The notes under the pieces were generated by a model. That model was not told the DNA's origin. It was given only the letters and a program-made list of their open reading frames with translations, and did not search any database. Below, piece after piece: positions 33,557 through 44,663 of a DNA stretch of 64,000 nt. The stretch comes from an uncultured Paraglaciecola sp. (GTDB lineage Bacteria > Pseudomonadota > Gammaproteobacteria > Enterobacterales > Alteromonadaceae). The first letter of the stretch is position 1; each line of letters opens with the position of its first letter. The translations under genes were made by a program, and so were the position numbers. The stretch covers positions 62,001 to 126,000 of the forward strand of contig NZ_CAKZKO010000098.1 of NCBI RefSeq assembly GCF_937123705.1. The letters run 5' to 3'.

Positions 33557-35364
33557 AATAACCCTCCTAACATCAGGGCACAGCCAGCGAGAGTGCCAAA
33601 TAAATACCAGCGTACTTTACCGTTTTGACTAACAACCAATATTTCATTCAAACTGAAGTTAAACCAACCTACAAAATGATAAAAATGGTCAATCACATCG
33701 CTTTTGTTGATACGGGCAAAGAGTTGTAAGGGCTTAGTGAAAATTTGCTCATAGAGCCAGTCGAACCCCAAACCATCGCGGCAAAAATGACTGATGGTCC
33801 CTTCGTTTGTTTGTTTAGGTTGGCGAGGGAAATACAATACCCAAGCGAGCATAAAGCCAACCACAGCCACGGCCACAGGCATCCATTCAATCCAAAGTGG
33901 TAAATGTGGGTGTTCAGCGGTACCAAACACCAAACTAAAATCTAAACTCACAAAACCGCCTATCACCGCTAACGTGACTAAAGGTAATAAAGGCACCACA
34001 AATTGGCTGGATGGGGAGTAATCAGGCTCTTTTAAATCATGATTGGCTGGGCCAAAACACACAATAAAGAGTAAACGAAAACTATACAGGCTAGTCAAAA
34101 ATGCCCCAAGCACGCCTATCCACCATAATGTTGGCCCTGCGGTATGAGCTTCGTAAGTCGCGGCCAGTATGGCTTCTTTACTGAAAAAACCCGAGCTACC
34201 AGGAAAAGCCACCAGAGCTAACAATCCGATTAATAAGAAGGTTGAGGTTAAGGGTAAGCTTTTATACAAACCACCCAACTTGAAGATATCTTGTTGGTGG
34301 TGCATTTTTAAAATAATACTGCCGGCGGTCAAAAATAGTAGTGCCTTAAAAAATGCATGGGTCATCAGATGAAAAATAGCGGCATCAAAAGCCAGTGCAC
34401 CTAAGCCTAAAAACATATAGCCAATTTGACTCATAGTGGAATAAGCTAAAATACGTTTGATATCTGTTTGGGCGAGGGCAGCAATACCTGCCAATACTAA
34501 GGTTAATGCGCCAATCCATGCGACTATGTTAAGTACCCCTTCTACCTGTAAAAACAGCGGATGCATTCTGGCTATTAGATACACACCAGCCGTTACCATA
34601 GTGGCGGCATGAATTAATGCACTCACCGGAGTAGGACCTGCCATGGCGTCGGGCAACCATGTTTGCAAAGGAAGCTGCGCCGATTTACCGACCGCGCCGC
34701 CTACCAATAACATACAGGCCAGCCATAGTGTGGATTGTGAAATTTCCTGAGTGGACGTTACAATGGTATTAATATGCAAACTGCCAAACTCATTGAATAA
34801 AATTAGTAAGCCAATCATCATGGCGGTATCGCCAACACGGGTCACAATAAAGGCTTTTTTTGCGGCCACCACGTTTTCAGCTTTGTGTTGCCAAAAACCG
34901 ATAAGCAAGAAACTGCATAAACCTACGCCTTCCCAGCCTAAATACAACAACACTAAACTATCGCCTAGTACTAGCATCAACATGGCAAACACAAAGAGGT
35001 TCATATACACAAAAAAGCGCTGCATATCTTTGTCGTCGAACATATAAGCGGCGGCATACCAGTGGATCATCCAGCCGACACCGGTAATTACCCCTGTCAT
35101 CACCAGCGATAACTGATCCAGCTGTAACCCAAAGTGCAGCGGCGCATCAGCAATAGGCAGCCAATTAAATAACACTTGTTGAAAGGCGGTGGCACCCATC
35201 TCAAAAAATTCGATACCAATAAGCAGGGTTAATATGGCTGCACAACCCATAGAGCCCACACCCAGCAGCGCCACTAACATAGGCGAAAGGCGACCCGCCA
35301 GCAGCAACAATATCAGCGACGAGACAAGAGGCAATAGTGGCACAAGGAACAGTAAGTCTTGCAT
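33544..35364 (-). CDS. nuoL: NADH-quinone oxidoreductase subunit L
   Basis: 606 residues, the largest membrane subunit, with the C-terminal lateral helix region. LYLGWEGVGLCSFLLIGFW contains the conserved Glu; SAQLPLQTWLPDAMAGPTPVSALIHAATMVTAGVYL-type blocks (within the 190-260 region) and KRILAYSTMSQIGYMFL define the proton path. It pumps protons across the inner membrane as part of complex I. It starts two bases after nuoK. Confidence 0.97.
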   Translation of the reverse strand: MQDLLFLVPLLPLVSSLILLLLAGRLSPMLVALLGVGSMGCAAILTLLIGIEFFEMGATAFQQVLFNWLPIADAPLHFGLQLDQLSLVMTGVITGVGWMIHWYAAAYMFDDKDMQRFFVYMNLFVFAMLMLVLGDSLVLLYLGWEGVGLCSFLLIGFWQHKAENVVAAKKAFIVTRVGDTAMMIGLLILFNEFGSLHINTIVTSTQEISQSTLWLACMLLVGGAVGKSAQLPLQTWLPDAMAGPTPVSALIHAATMVTAGVYLIARMHPLFLQVEGVLNIVAWIGALTLVLAGIAALAQTDIKRILAYSTMSQIGYMFLGLGALAFDAAIFHLMTHAFFKALLFLTAGSIILKMHHQQDIFKLGGLYKSLPLTSTFLLIGLLALVAFPGSSGFFSKEAILAATYEAHTAGPTLWWIGVLGAFLTSLYSFRLLFIVCFGPANHDLKEPDYSPSSQFVVPLLPLVTLAVIGGFVSLDFSLVFGTAEHPHLPLWIEWMPVAVAVVGFMLAWVLYFPRQPKQTNEGTISHFCRDGLGFDWLYEQIFTKPLQLFARINKSDVIDHFYHFVGWFNFSLNEILVVSQNGKVRWYLFGTLAGCALMLGGLLWWR

Positions 35365-35366
35365 AG

Positions 35367-35672
35367 TTATCCCTTCATCTCCTTGAGTTTATCTACATCT
35401 AAATCACCAATGTGTTGACGTAGCCGAATGAGTAACGCTAACCCTAGCCCCACTTCGGCGGCGGCAATACTTAAGATAAGAATGTAAATGACTTGCCCAT
35501 CGGCCTGCTGCCATATACTGCCCGCTAAAATAAAAGCTAAAGCGCCAGCATTGAGCATGATTTCCATGGACATCAGCATAAATAAAGTGTTTTTACGGCT
35601 AAGTAAACCCACAAGCCCGATAGCCCAAAGTAAGGCTACCAGCACAAAACCCTGTTCAATAGGAAGTGTCAT
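35367..35672 (-). CDS. nuoK: NADH-quinone oxidoreductase subunit K
   Basis: 101 residues with three membrane helices. The two conserved membrane Glu residues are present: MSMEIMLNAGALAF (near 35) and AAEVGLGLALLIRL (near 72). NuoK forms part of the E-channel linking the quinone site to the pumping subunits. It overlaps the nuoJ stop by a single base and is two bases ahead of nuoL. Confidence 0.96.
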   Translation of the reverse strand: MTLPIEQGFVLVALLWAIGLVGLLSRKNTLFMLMSMEIMLNAGALAFILAGSIWQQADGQVIYILILSIAAAEVGLGLALLIRLRQHIGDLDVDKLKEMKG

Positions 35673-36226
35673 TATGAGCCACTCCTATTTTCGGCATCGT
35701 GTTTAGGAAGCTCTTTGGCTAGATGATAACCACCGACTAATCCTGCCAATAGCAAGAAGGAGGCGATCTCAACTGCGAGTAAATAAGGGCCAAATAACAG
35801 TGTGCCTACCGCTCTGGCGTCAACTAGTTGTATTTGCGCCACGGTCTGGGAGTGTGTTGCCCATTCTTGTTGAGACAGGATCACAAAGACAATTTCACCA
35901 AGCAACACCACAGTTAACAGGCTAGGGCCAACCCAGCTTTGCCATGTTAACCATTGCTCCTCTCGGTCGATGTCTGTTTGATTAATATTAAAAATCATCA
36001 CCGCAAACACAAAGAGCACCATAATCGCCCCCGCATACACTATGATTTGAAGCGCTGCAGCAAAAGGTGCGCCGAGTAAATAAAAGCACATAGCCAAAGC
36101 CAATAAACTCACCACTAAATACAGCAGCGCATGTACCGCGTTTTTATTGGTGACCACAAACAGGCTGGCGATAACGGCTATGCTGCCGCTGACGTAAAAT
36201 AATAATTGCGCACCCTCGATATTCAC
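35672..36226 (-). CDS. nuoJ: NADH-quinone oxidoreductase subunit J
   Basis: 184 residues with five hydrophobic segments. [21 protein letters not shown] is the characteristic helix-3 pi-bulge region of NuoJ, which changes form during the catalytic cycle. The charged C-terminal tail ([15 protein letters not shown]) is cytoplasmic. It overlaps nuoI by four bases. Confidence 0.96.
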   Translation of the reverse strand: MNIEGAQLLFYVSGSIAVIASLFVVTNKNAVHALLYLVVSLLALAMCFYLLGAPFAAALQIIVYAGAIMVLFVFAVMIFNINQTDIDREEQWLTWQSWVGPSLLTVVLLGEIVFVILSQQEWATHSQTVAQIQLVDARAVGTLLFGPYLLAVEIASFLLLAGLVGGYHLAKELPKHDAENRSGS

Positions 36227-36738
36227 GGCATTAAACTCCTTACGTCTATGGGAGGCTTTTCTTGTTCGGCTTGCCCTTTATCTTTGCCTTTTACGCTAAT
36301 TCCGGCATGGTGATAGAAATTGTAGTCGGGCTGTTTGCCGCAGCCGTCTATCAACAAATGTTCTTTTTCGTACACCATGTTTTGCCTGTTGTATTCAGCC
36401 ATTTCCACATCAGGTGTCAGTTGAATGGCGTAAGTAGGGCAGGCCTCTTCACACAAGCCACACATAATGCAGCGAGAAAAGTTGATCCGAAAAAAGTCGG
36501 CGCGCCAACGGCCGTGATCGTCTTCGGTTTTTTGCAAAGAGATACAATCTACTGGGCAAGCTACCGCGCAAAGATTACAAGCAACACAGCGCTCTTCGCC
36601 GTCTGGGTCGCGGGTTAATACAATACGACCACGATAACGGGGGGCTAAATAAGGTTTTTGTTCTGGGTATTGCACTGTGTCGGTGCAGTCGAACAAATGT
36701 TTGAATACGGTCCAGATGGTTCTAATTTGGGAAAGCAT
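36223..36738 (-). CDS. nuoI: NADH-quinone oxidoreductase subunit I (2x 4Fe-4S ferredoxin)
   Basis: 171 residues. Two ferredoxin motifs bind clusters N6a and N6b: [18 protein letters not shown] and [18 protein letters not shown]. It carries electrons from NuoG towards NuoB. Hydrophilic, peripheral arm. Start 2 bases after the nuoH stop; its stop overlaps nuoJ by four bases. Confidence 0.97.
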   Translation of the reverse strand: MLSQIRTIWTVFKHLFDCTDTVQYPEQKPYLAPRYRGRIVLTRDPDGEERCVACNLCAVACPVDCISLQKTEDDHGRWRADFFRINFSRCIMCGLCEEACPTYAIQLTPDVEMAEYNRQNMVYEKEHLLIDGCGKQPDYNFYHHAGISVKGKDKGQAEQEKPPIDVRSLMP

Positions 36739-36739
36739 C

Positions 36740-37693
36740 TTAAAAGTCTCCCCATAGTTTCACCACTGCTGTACCCACTAAGTTGAGTAGTGCCAGTGGT
36801 AACATCCACTTCCAACCAAATTCAAGCAGTTGATCAAATCGCGGCCTAGGCAGAGCGGCTCGAAGCAGAATAAAGAAACAAATGAGGCTCATGGTTTTTA
36901 TCACAAACCACACAAAAGGCGGTAACCAAGGGCCTTGCCAACCACCTAAAAATAGCGTGGTGATCATCATCGAAATCAACATCATGCCTAGGTATTCACC
37001 GAGGAAAAATAACGCAAATTTAATGCCTGAATATTCAGTGTGAAACCCTGCGGTTATCTCTGTTTCTGCTTCAGGCAAGTCAAAAGGTAATCTGTGGCTT
37101 TCTGCAATGCCGGCAATCATAAAGACCACAAAGCCAATAAACTGCGGCACCACAAACCACACATCTTGTTGCGCCAGCACTATATCGCTCAATCTAAAAC
37201 TGCCACTTAAGATCACTACACCTAAAAGTGAGACGCCCATAAACACTTCGTAACTGATGGTTTGCGCCGCCGCCCGCATGCCGCCAATCACCGCATACTT
37301 GTTGTTAGACGCCCAACCCGCCAGTACTACCGAATACACTGCCATCGAGGTCATGGCCAAAAAGAATAACAGCCCAATATTGCTGTCAGAAATCATCAAA
37401 CCCGGCGCCATGGGTACTACGGCAAAACTCATGAGTATTGCCATCGCGCCAATTAACGGAGCCAGTATAAACACAGGTCTATCGGCAAAAGGTGGGATCC
37501 AATCGTGTTTAAAGAGGATTTTTATCAGGTCAGCCAGTGATTGCAATATGCCAAAATAACCCACGCGGTTGGGGCCGTATCTTTGCTGAAAAAAACCTAA
37601 CAAGCGCCGCTCAAACCATACCAACATAGCGGCCGTTGGCACTAAAATAGCCACCATTAAGGCAATGAGTAGCATTAAATCGAGTTCAGGCAT
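36740..37693 (-). CDS. nuoH: NADH-quinone oxidoreductase subunit H
   Basis: 317 residues, eight hydrophobic segments. [31 protein letters not shown] is the conserved loop lining the quinone tunnel, and [26 protein letters not shown] the acidic loop (both seen across the stated regions). NuoH anchors the peripheral arm and forms much of the quinone-binding chamber. Its first base is shared with the last base of nuoG. Confidence 0.97.
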   Translation of the reverse strand: MPELDLMLLIALMVAILVPTAAMLVWFERRLLGFFQQRYGPNRVGYFGILQSLADLIKILFKHDWIPPFADRPVFILAPLIGAMAILMSFAVVPMAPGLMISDSNIGLLFFLAMTSMAVYSVVLAGWASNNKYAVIGGMRAAAQTISYEVFMGVSLLGVVILSGSFRLSDIVLAQQDVWFVVPQFIGFVVFMIAGIAESHRLPFDLPEAETEITAGFHTEYSGIKFALFFLGEYLGMMLISMMITTLFLGGWQGPWLPPFVWFVIKTMSLICFFILLRAALPRPRFDQLLEFGWKWMLPLALLNLVGTAVVKLWGDF

Positions 37694-40467
37694 TAGATGA
37701 CTCCCTCAATAAAATGGATGGGGATGGTTTGATCTTGCACCAGTAGTTTATCTTGCTGTTGTTGCTTATCGGCTTGGTGTTGAGTCTGTTGCTGCAACAT
37801 CAACGCTTGGTATGCTTTAATCTGTTTGCTGGTGGCAACCGTGAGTGATTCGCAATGCTCTAATTCGAATAACTGATCGGCGGGCACATAAACCAATAAA
37901 GAATTAACTGGTACGTGTGTACTGATTAACAATTGCAAAGGCGTAGTGTTTTTATCGCAGTAAATAAGTTGCTGTTGTGAAAATCCCATTTTTTTAGCAT
38001 CCAAAGGCGCCATGACTATTTGCCCTTGCACCTTGAGCTGTGCAATAGGCAAGGCATGTAAACTCAAATTATCGCTGCCAAATACCTTTTGTAGCGGCAA
38101 TATTTGCCATTGTACTTTGCTGCTTTTCGACCAAAGCGCTTGCCACTTAAACCATTGATCGCCTTTTTGTGCGGTGATGCAGCGCACACCTTGTTGCTTT
38201 TCAAGCTCACTACTACGGTATTCGTCGTGAAACTTATGATTGGATTGATTTGAGTTCCAACCCGGTGACCAACTGTAAGGCAGTGGAAATGCGTCTTTTT
38301 GCCCGGCTTGGGTGCCTTCCATACTGTGTTTGTATGGTGCATTTGCTTCGCCAAAAGGTTTAGGCTCATGCACAGTTTGATTAGCAAGCATGGCAGTACG
38401 GCCACTTGCTCTAGGTGTTTGTAGTGCTAGTTGGCTCTGATGATGTTGTTCAAAATATTCACCCAGCACAGGATGTTCTTGACTAAGTTGCTGTCGTAGC
38501 TCACCTAAATTATCGATATCAGCTAATGAATGTTGACGCAATTTGGCGATATTCACCAACCATTGCCAAGCAGGCAAACATTGCCCTGAAGGTTTGGTTG
38601 CAGGCAGTCGAGATTGGATCAATCCTTGATAATTCAGCTCTGAACCACTGCACTCACTAAAACTAGATACCGGTAAGTTGATTTCGTTTTCGCTAGGCTC
38701 GCCAAGCTGACTTAAACGCACTACCTTATTGGCACTACTACGCCATTCATTGAGTTTGTTATCGAAAGCGGGTGAACAATGATCCAGAACAAACATATTA
38801 GTTTTTTCTATTACCATGTCGTCAACACTCAAATATCCGTTTTGGGTAAGCAGACCTAGCCCTAAGGTATTGGCTTCGGGTGGAACGATGCACAGCATGG
38901 CATTATCAGCAGAACTTTTGCCAGCACTTTGGATCTTAAGGGCATGGCGAATATTGCTGGCTGCGGCTAACAGCGCAGGGTTGTTGGCCGACCAACCTGT
39001 GACTATTAATGGGCGTTTGGCGGTTTTTAGGATCTCAAGTAATGCTAGGGTTTCTGGCGCAACTTTACTGACTTTAGGTTTAGGCGAGCGTTCGCTGAGT
39101 AAATTTGCCAACAAAAATCCCTGTTCGGCAGCTTGTTTAGGGTCGCATACTAAGTTAATCGTCGCTTGTTTTGTCAAATCGTTTTCACCATAACCAAAGA
39201 TGGCCATAGGCACCGGATGATTAGGTTGAATAGCCCTTACCGCTGCATCTTGCCAATTGGGTACTCTAAGCTTTTCTGCTTGTTCTTTGGCATTGCTCAA
39301 TAGTGCTTGGCGGATGGATAAGGCAATACGTGGGGCGCTATTGTTAACGTCTTCAGCCAAAATGATGATGGCATCGGCTTGCTCCATTTCGGCCAGACTG
39401 GCGGCTTGCCATTGGCTTAAAATTGAGGTGTGAGTGGCTAATAACTTTTCTTGTTGGCTATCGAGCCCTGGATTGAAGTTTTCTTTACCCACCAATTGTT
39501 GTAAGGCAAAGTTGTCTTCCAAACTGGCTTGACTGCTGCCAATACCAATGCAATGGCCTTTATCTTTGAGGCGCACATTAAGTTCAGTATCAGACCAGTT
39601 GCTTGGATTTTTATCTACGGTAATTGACAGGCGACGGGCTTCGCTATTCACAAAAGAAAACCCATAACGGCCACGATCACATAAAAAATAACCGTTTAGA
39701 TGATCATTCAAACGATTGGTGACCCGCCGCACTGAGCCGTAACGCTCTGAAAGACTAGTATTACAACCCACCGAGCAATGCTGACACACTGACGGAGCGC
39801 TTTGTAAGTCCCATTTTCGGCTATAGTGATCACCAAAAGGTTTGTCGGTAAATACACCTGTAGGACAGACTTCTACTAGGTTTCCTGCAAATTCGTTTTC
39901 TAATGTGCCGTCACACTGGCGACCAAAATAGACCTTGTTACTCGAAGCCTGCGCCGCTAAATCTGTGCCACCGGCGTAATCTTTATAAAATCGTTCACAG
40001 CGATAACAGGTAATACAACGATTCATTTCATGTTTGACTAAAGGGCCCAAGTCTTGATTAACAAAGGTGGTTTTTTTGCCTTTGTATTGACGTTCATTAT
40101 GGCCAGTCATCACTGTCATATCTTGCAAATGACATTCACCCCCTTCAGCGCACACTGGGCAATCGTGGGGATGATGGGTCATCAGTGCAGCAATCACTTG
40201 CTCCCGAAATTCGGTTTCGGCCGGCTGCGTCATACTTACGCGCATACCTTCGGTGACAGGGGTCATGCAAGCAACGATCATTCGTCCTCGGGTATCATTT
40301 TCGTCTTGATACTGAGTCATTGCACATTGCCGACAAGCGCCAACTGAGCCCATGGCGGGGTGCCAGCAAAAATACGGCAGATCCTTTTTTAACGATAGAC
40401 TGGCCTGTAACAGGTTTTGCCCGTCCTTCACTGTATATTCTTGATTATCAATAAAAATTTTGGCCAT
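37693..40467 (-). CDS. nuoG: NADH-quinone oxidoreductase subunit G
   Basis: 924 residues. The N-terminal 2Fe-2S ferredoxin domain has FCWHPAMGSVGACRQCA (cluster N1b), followed by HDCPVCAEGGECHLQ and CITCYRCERFY for the N3-type, N4/N5 clusters. A further Cys set CQHCSVGC plus a downstream Cys (YFLCDRG) would bind the N7 cluster, present only in some bacteria including E. coli. The rest is the molybdopterin-oxidoreductase-like domain without cofactor role. The C-terminal 250 residues are Gln-rich and diverged. Three bases after nuoF. Confidence 0.96.
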   Translation of the reverse strand: MAKIFIDNQEYTVKDGQNLLQASLSLKKDLPYFCWHPAMGSVGACRQCAMTQYQDENDTRGRMIVACMTPVTEGMRVSMTQPAETEFREQVIAALMTHHPHDCPVCAEGGECHLQDMTVMTGHNERQYKGKKTTFVNQDLGPLVKHEMNRCITCYRCERFYKDYAGGTDLAAQASSNKVYFGRQCDGTLENEFAGNLVEVCPTGVFTDKPFGDHYSRKWDLQSAPSVCQHCSVGCNTSLSERYGSVRRVTNRLNDHLNGYFLCDRGRYGFSFVNSEARRLSITVDKNPSNWSDTELNVRLKDKGHCIGIGSSQASLEDNFALQQLVGKENFNPGLDSQQEKLLATHTSILSQWQAASLAEMEQADAIIILAEDVNNSAPRIALSIRQALLSNAKEQAEKLRVPNWQDAAVRAIQPNHPVPMAIFGYGENDLTKQATINLVCDPKQAAEQGFLLANLLSERSPKPKVSKVAPETLALLEILKTAKRPLIVTGWSANNPALLAAASNIRHALKIQSAGKSSADNAMLCIVPPEANTLGLGLLTQNGYLSVDDMVIEKTNMFVLDHCSPAFDNKLNEWRSSANKVVRLSQLGEPSENEINLPVSSFSECSGSELNYQGLIQSRLPATKPSGQCLPAWQWLVNIAKLRQHSLADIDNLGELRQQLSQEHPVLGEYFEQHHQSQLALQTPRASGRTAMLANQTVHEPKPFGEANAPYKHSMEGTQAGQKDAFPLPYSWSPGWNSNQSNHKFHDEYRSSELEKQQGVRCITAQKGDQWFKWQALWSKSSKVQWQILPLQKVFGSDNLSLHALPIAQLKVQGQIVMAPLDAKKMGFSQQQLIYCDKNTTPLQLLISTHVPVNSLLVYVPADQLFELEHCESLTVATSKQIKAYQALMLQQQTQHQADKQQQQDKLLVQDQTIPIHFIEGVI

Positions 40468-40470
40468 AAC

Positions 40471-41739
40471 TTAATGCCCGTGAGGACACCCCTTGTGATC
40501 AATATGCTGCTGAAAATCATCGGCGAAATATTTCATTCCACTGCGCAATGGCTCAACTGCACCCGGTGCCAGTGCGCAAAACGTTTTACCTATCCACATA
40601 AACCCGCATAACTGCTGCAAGGCATCGAGGTCATCTTGGGTGCCATGACCGGCTTCAATGCGACTTAAAATTTCTACCGCCCAGGGCAAACCATCGCGGC
40701 AGGGTGTACACCAACCACAGGATTCTTGAGCAAAAAATTTGAGTAAATTTAAGATCATGCCCACAGGGCAATGTTGGTCATCAAGGGCAATCATGATACC
40801 TGTGCCCATACGACTACCGACTTTGGCAATGGCGTCATATTCCATAGGGGTGGATAAATGCTCTGGCATTAAAAAATCGGTGGATGCGCCCCCTGGTAAC
40901 CAGCCCCGCAGGGTGAGTCCATCTTGCATGCCGCCCGCCAGTTCCAAAATTTCAGCGGCTGTGGTACCCATTGGCAATTCCCACAAACCGGCCTGTTTGA
41001 CTCTGCCACTGATGCCAAATATTTTAGTGCCTGTGTCTGCACCACCAGAAAGTTGTTTATACCAATCCACGCCATGATTTAAAATGCCCGGAAGATTACA
41101 CAAGGTTTCACAGTTGTTGACTATGGTGGGACGGCCGAATAATCCGACGACTTGGGGGAAAGGCGGTTTAGCCCGTGGGTTGGCGCGTTTGCCTTCTAAG
41201 GCGTTAATAAGCGCGGTTTCTTCGCCGCAAATATAACGCCCAGCGCTGGTGTGTAAATGAAGCGCTAAAGAATAGCCGCTGCCATTAATATTGTCGCCGA
41301 GTATCCCTGCCGATTTGGCTTCATCTATCGCTTGTTGTAAGCGCGTGGCACAAAGGCGATATTCGCCCCGCAAAAAGATATAGGCAACGTTTGCACCTAT
41401 GGCATAGGCAGCAATCATCATGCCTTCGATTAATAAGTGTGGTGCGCCTTCCATCAACCAGCGATCTTTAAAGGTGCCAGGCTCCATTTCGTCGGCGTTA
41501 CACACTAAATATTTGTTTTTGGGTGCATCTTCACCCATAGGTACAAAGCTCCACTTCATACCTGTCATAAATCCAGCGCCACCACGGCCTTTAAGTTGTG
41601 CGTCAGATACTTGTTGTTGCACCTCTTGAGGCGGTAATTTTAAGGCATTGATAAACCCAGCATAGCCCCCGTTTTTTTTGTATGCGGGTAAATCTTGCGG
41701 GTTAGCTAAATCAAGATATTGGCTAAGTGGCTTATGCAT
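40471..41739 (-). CDS. nuoF: NADH-quinone oxidoreductase subunit F (NADH and FMN binding)
   Basis: 422 residues from ATG 41739, which has GGAG seven bases upstream; a GTG at 41751 is in frame but less suitable. KGRGGAGFMTGMKW and RGEYRLCATRL are FMN and NADH-binding parts; ESCGWCTPCRDG with a later Cys (LCGFMWIGKTFCAL) binds the N3 4Fe-4S cluster. It takes electrons from NADH. It overlaps the end of nuoE by 8 bases. Confidence 0.97.
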   Translation of the reverse strand: MHKPLSQYLDLANPQDLPAYKKNGGYAGFINALKLPPQEVQQQVSDAQLKGRGGAGFMTGMKWSFVPMGEDAPKNKYLVCNADEMEPGTFKDRWLMEGAPHLLIEGMMIAAYAIGANVAYIFLRGEYRLCATRLQQAIDEAKSAGILGDNINGSGYSLALHLHTSAGRYICGEETALINALEGKRANPRAKPPFPQVVGLFGRPTIVNNCETLCNLPGILNHGVDWYKQLSGGADTGTKIFGISGRVKQAGLWELPMGTTAAEILELAGGMQDGLTLRGWLPGGASTDFLMPEHLSTPMEYDAIAKVGSRMGTGIMIALDDQHCPVGMILNLLKFFAQESCGWCTPCRDGLPWAVEILSRIEAGHGTQDDLDALQQLCGFMWIGKTFCALAPGAVEPLRSGMKYFADDFQQHIDHKGCPHGH

Positions 41740-42268
41740 TGTTGGCTCCACTTAATCTTTGTAGCAATTTATCGATGGACTCGATAGTCAGGCTTTCAAC
41801 TAACTCGCCGTCCAACATCAAAGCAGGGGCTTTATCGCAACAACCCAAACAGACATTAGGCAGCAAGGTAATTTTGCCGTCTTTGGTGGTTTGCCCAAAT
41901 TCTATTTTGAGGGTTTGGCGTAAGTGATCGGCAATGGTCTTAAAATCGTGTAACCAGCAACTTACGCTGTCGCATAAGTGGATAACATGTTCACCAACGG
42001 GCTGGCGGTATATCAAGTTATAAAAGGTGGCCACACCTTCTAATTCTGTGGCCGACATGCCTAACATATTGGCGATGGCATACAGGCTTTCATCACTTAT
42101 CCAGCGCCGCTGTTGTTGTACAATTTGTAATGCATCTATGGCAGCGGCGGGACGAATTTCGTATAAAGCACATTCGTGCTCAATTAGCTCAATCTCTTTT
42201 GCTGACAGCACATCACGGTAATTTACGTTCTGTTCGTCAACTTGTTTAATCGGGATCACATTGCTCAT
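41732..42268 (-). CDS. nuoE: NADH-quinone oxidoreductase subunit E (2Fe-2S)
   Basis: 178 residues of thioredoxin-like fold. The four Cys for cluster N1a are in HLCDSVSCW and [14 protein letters not shown]. The N-terminal helical part has the usual [20 protein letters not shown]. It forms the NADH dehydrogenase module with NuoF and NuoG. It overlaps nuoCD by four bases upstream and nuoF by 8 downstream. Confidence 0.97.
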   Translation of the reverse strand: MSNVIPIKQVDEQNVNYRDVLSAKEIELIEHECALYEIRPAAAIDALQIVQQQRRWISDESLYAIANMLGMSATELEGVATFYNLIYRQPVGEHVIHLCDSVSCWLHDFKTIADHLRQTLKIEFGQTTKDGKITLLPNVCLGCCDKAPALMLDGELVESLTIESIDKLLQRLSGANNA

Positions 42269-44019
42269 CTGTCTACGTCCGCCATAACAAAATCTATGCT
42301 GCCGATAGTGGCAATTAAGTCCGCTATCATCTGACCTTTAGCCATCACTGGGATCATCTGTAAGTGTGGGAATGAAGGGGTGCGAATACGGGTGCGATAA
42401 CTCATAGTACTGGCATCGCTGGTTAGATAATATGCATTGCTGCCTTTGGTGGCTTCCACTTCTACCATAGCCTCGCCTGCAGGTATGACTGGCCCCCAAC
42501 TTACCCCTAAAAAGTGCGGGATAAGGGTGTCGATATCCTGCATAGTACGATCTTTGGGTGGCGGTGTGGTTAACACATGGTCAGCTTTATACGGACCTTC
42601 GGGCATGTTTTGCACACACTGGCGAATGATACGCATGCTTTGGCGTATTTCTTCTACTCGCACCGCGCATCTGTCGTAACTGTCACCTTTAGTACCTAAA
42701 GGCACCTCAAAATCGAAATTTTCGTAACCGCTATAAGGGCGCTTTTTGCGGAGATCCCAATCAAAACCTGTGGCCCGTAATCCAGGACCTGTTACGCCCC
42801 AAGCGATGGCGGTTTCGGTGTCATAGGCACCAATGTCAACGGCGCGTTTTTTAATGAGACTGTTTTGCATCACCATTTTGTCGTAGTCGGCCATTCGCGC
42901 TGGCATATAATCGAGCCATTCGGTGACCATTTTGTCCCAGCCTTTAGGCAAGTCGGCCGCAAGGCCGCCAATGCGAAACCAGGCAGGATGCATACGCGCA
43001 CCGGTGATGGCTTCAATGATGCCAAATAACTTTTCGCGATCGACAAACATGTAGAAAATGGGTGACAACGAGCCGATATCTTGAGCAAAAGTACCGTAAA
43101 ACAGCAAATGACTAAGAATGCGGAACATCTCGCACATCATCACTCTAACTACTTTAACCCGCTCAGGCACTTGTATTCCGGCAAGTTTTTCAATGGCCAT
43201 GACATAAGGCAGGTTGTTCATTACCCCGCCTAAATAATCAATTCTGTCAGTGTAAGGAATGTAAGAATGCCAGCTCTGGCGCTCGGCCATTTTTTCAGCG
43301 CCGCGATGGTGGTAACCAATATCGGGAATGGCTTCTACTATCTCTTCACCATCAAGTTGCAACATGATCCTAAATACACCGTGCACACTTGGATGGTTGG
43401 GGCCTAAATTCAGCCACATAAATTCTTCAGGATTGCCTTGAGGTTTAAGACCCCAGTCAGCGGGATTAAATTTTAGCGCTTCTTGTTCTAAGTCGCGCAT
43501 ATCATCCGGTAAACTAAATTCACCCATTTCGGTGGCGCGGGCAGGGTGAGTTTTACACAAGGGATGACCTTGCCAAGTGGTTGGCATCATGATGCGTCGT
43601 AAACAAGGGTGGTCGCTGAATTTTATGCCAAACAAATCCCATACTTCGCGCTCATACCAGTTTGCGTTTGGCCAAATAGCACTGACACTTGGCACTTCTT
43701 TAGAGTCCGTTGTTAACGCCACTTTAATGCGAATATCCTGATTTCGTCCGTAGGAGCGTAACAAATACACCACAGTAAAGTCCCGTCTGTGGGGGATCAC
43801 ATTGTGCTGGCGTGTGGTTTCGTCTATCGCGGTTAAATCAAATAAAAAATCGAATGCTTGGTCAACTTTAGAGCGTAACACTTCGCACAAGGGTTTTAGA
43901 TCTTGCGCGGCTACCCATAAAGTAGTGATTTCATCAGCGGTTTGCTCTTCCTGTAACACCACAGCAGGCAAACAGGTTTTAATGTCATCCAATAATTGGG
44001 CTTTAGAAGGCTGCTCCAT
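42265..44019 (-). CDS. nuoCD: fused NADH-quinone oxidoreductase subunits C and D
   Basis: 584 residues, NuoC (about 1-180) fused to NuoD (about 190-584), as in E. coli and other gammaproteobacteria. NuoC end: [23 protein letters not shown]; Nuo[28 protein letters not shown] and [18 protein letters not shown]. The NuoD part holds the quinone-binding His (HPSVHG) and descends from the [NiFe]-hydrogenase large subunit. Overlaps nuoE by four bases; two bases after nuoB. Confidence 0.97.
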   Translation of the reverse strand: MEQPSKAQLLDDIKTCLPAVVLQEEQTADEITTLWVAAQDLKPLCEVLRSKVDQAFDFLFDLTAIDETTRQHNVIPHRRDFTVVYLLRSYGRNQDIRIKVALTTDSKEVPSVSAIWPNANWYEREVWDLFGIKFSDHPCLRRIMMPTTWQGHPLCKTHPARATEMGEFSLPDDMRDLEQEALKFNPADWGLKPQGNPEEFMWLNLGPNHPSVHGVFRIMLQLDGEEIVEAIPDIGYHHRGAEKMAERQSWHSYIPYTDRIDYLGGVMNNLPYVMAIEKLAGIQVPERVKVVRVMMCEMFRILSHLLFYGTFAQDIGSLSPIFYMFVDREKLFGIIEAITGARMHPAWFRIGGLAADLPKGWDKMVTEWLDYMPARMADYDKMVMQNSLIKKRAVDIGAYDTETAIAWGVTGPGLRATGFDWDLRKKRPYSGYENFDFEVPLGTKGDSYDRCAVRVEEIRQSMRIIRQCVQNMPEGPYKADHVLTTPPPKDRTMQDIDTLIPHFLGVSWGPVIPAGEAMVEVEATKGSNAYYLTSDASTMSYRTRIRTPSFPHLQMIPVMAKGQMIADLIATIGSIDFVMADVDR

Positions 44020-44021
44020 AA

Positions 44022-44663
44022 CTACACTCTATCCGGCGGGGTAAGGTCTGTAGTACGCATCCGCTCGCTAGTATGTAAGTCTCGTTGACTCGGTTTTGCC
44101 ACTTGGCTAACCGTTTGATCGCCTACTACCCAGCTTAAGGGCCGTTGCTCTCGGCCTATGGCATCTTGCAATAACATTAAACCTTGCATCAGGGCTTCGG
44201 GGCGGGGAGGGCAACCCGGTACATACACATCCACAGGTAAAATTTTGTCGACCCCTTGTACCACAGAATAAATGTCGTACATGCCACCAGAGTTGGCGCA
44301 TGAACCCATAGAAATCACCCATTTAGGCTCGAGTAATTGGTCGTATAAATGTTTAACCACAGGCGCCATTTTGCGAAATACCGTGCCAGAAATCACAATC
44401 AAGTCGGCTTCTCGTGGTGTAGCTCTTATTACTTCTGCCCCAAAACGTGCGATATCGTGACGGGCCGTAAAGCTGGTGGCCATTTCTACGTAACAGCATG
44501 ATAAACCGAAGTTAAATGGCCAAACTGAGTTTTTTCTGCCCCAGTTGATCATGTTATTCAGGGTAGTAAAAACCACATTCTTTTTGATGTCTTCTTGTAC
44601 GCTTGCATCAATCACCGGGATTTGCTTGGGTACTATATTGGGGTCGCTGAGATTCCAATCCAT
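44022..44663 (-). CDS. nuoB: NADH-quinone oxidoreductase subunit B
   Basis: 213 residues. The cluster N2 ligands are present: GLSCCYVEM (adjacent Cys pair), [10 protein letters not shown] and [16 protein letters not shown]2 passes electrons to quinone. The C-terminal 30 residues ([22 protein letters not shown]) are a charged tail, likewise common in gammaproteobacterial NuoB. It shares one base with the nuoA stop. Confidence 0.97.
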   Translation of the reverse strand: MDWNLSDPNIVPKQIPVIDASVQEDIKKNVVFTTLNNMINWGRKNSVWPFNFGLSCCYVEMATSFTARHDIARFGAEVIRATPREADLIVISGTVFRKMAPVVKHLYDQLLEPKWVISMGSCANSGGMYDIYSVVQGVDKILPVDVYVPGCPPRPEALMQGLMLLQDAIGREQRPLSWVVGDQTVSQVAKPSQRDLHTSERMRTTDLTPPDRV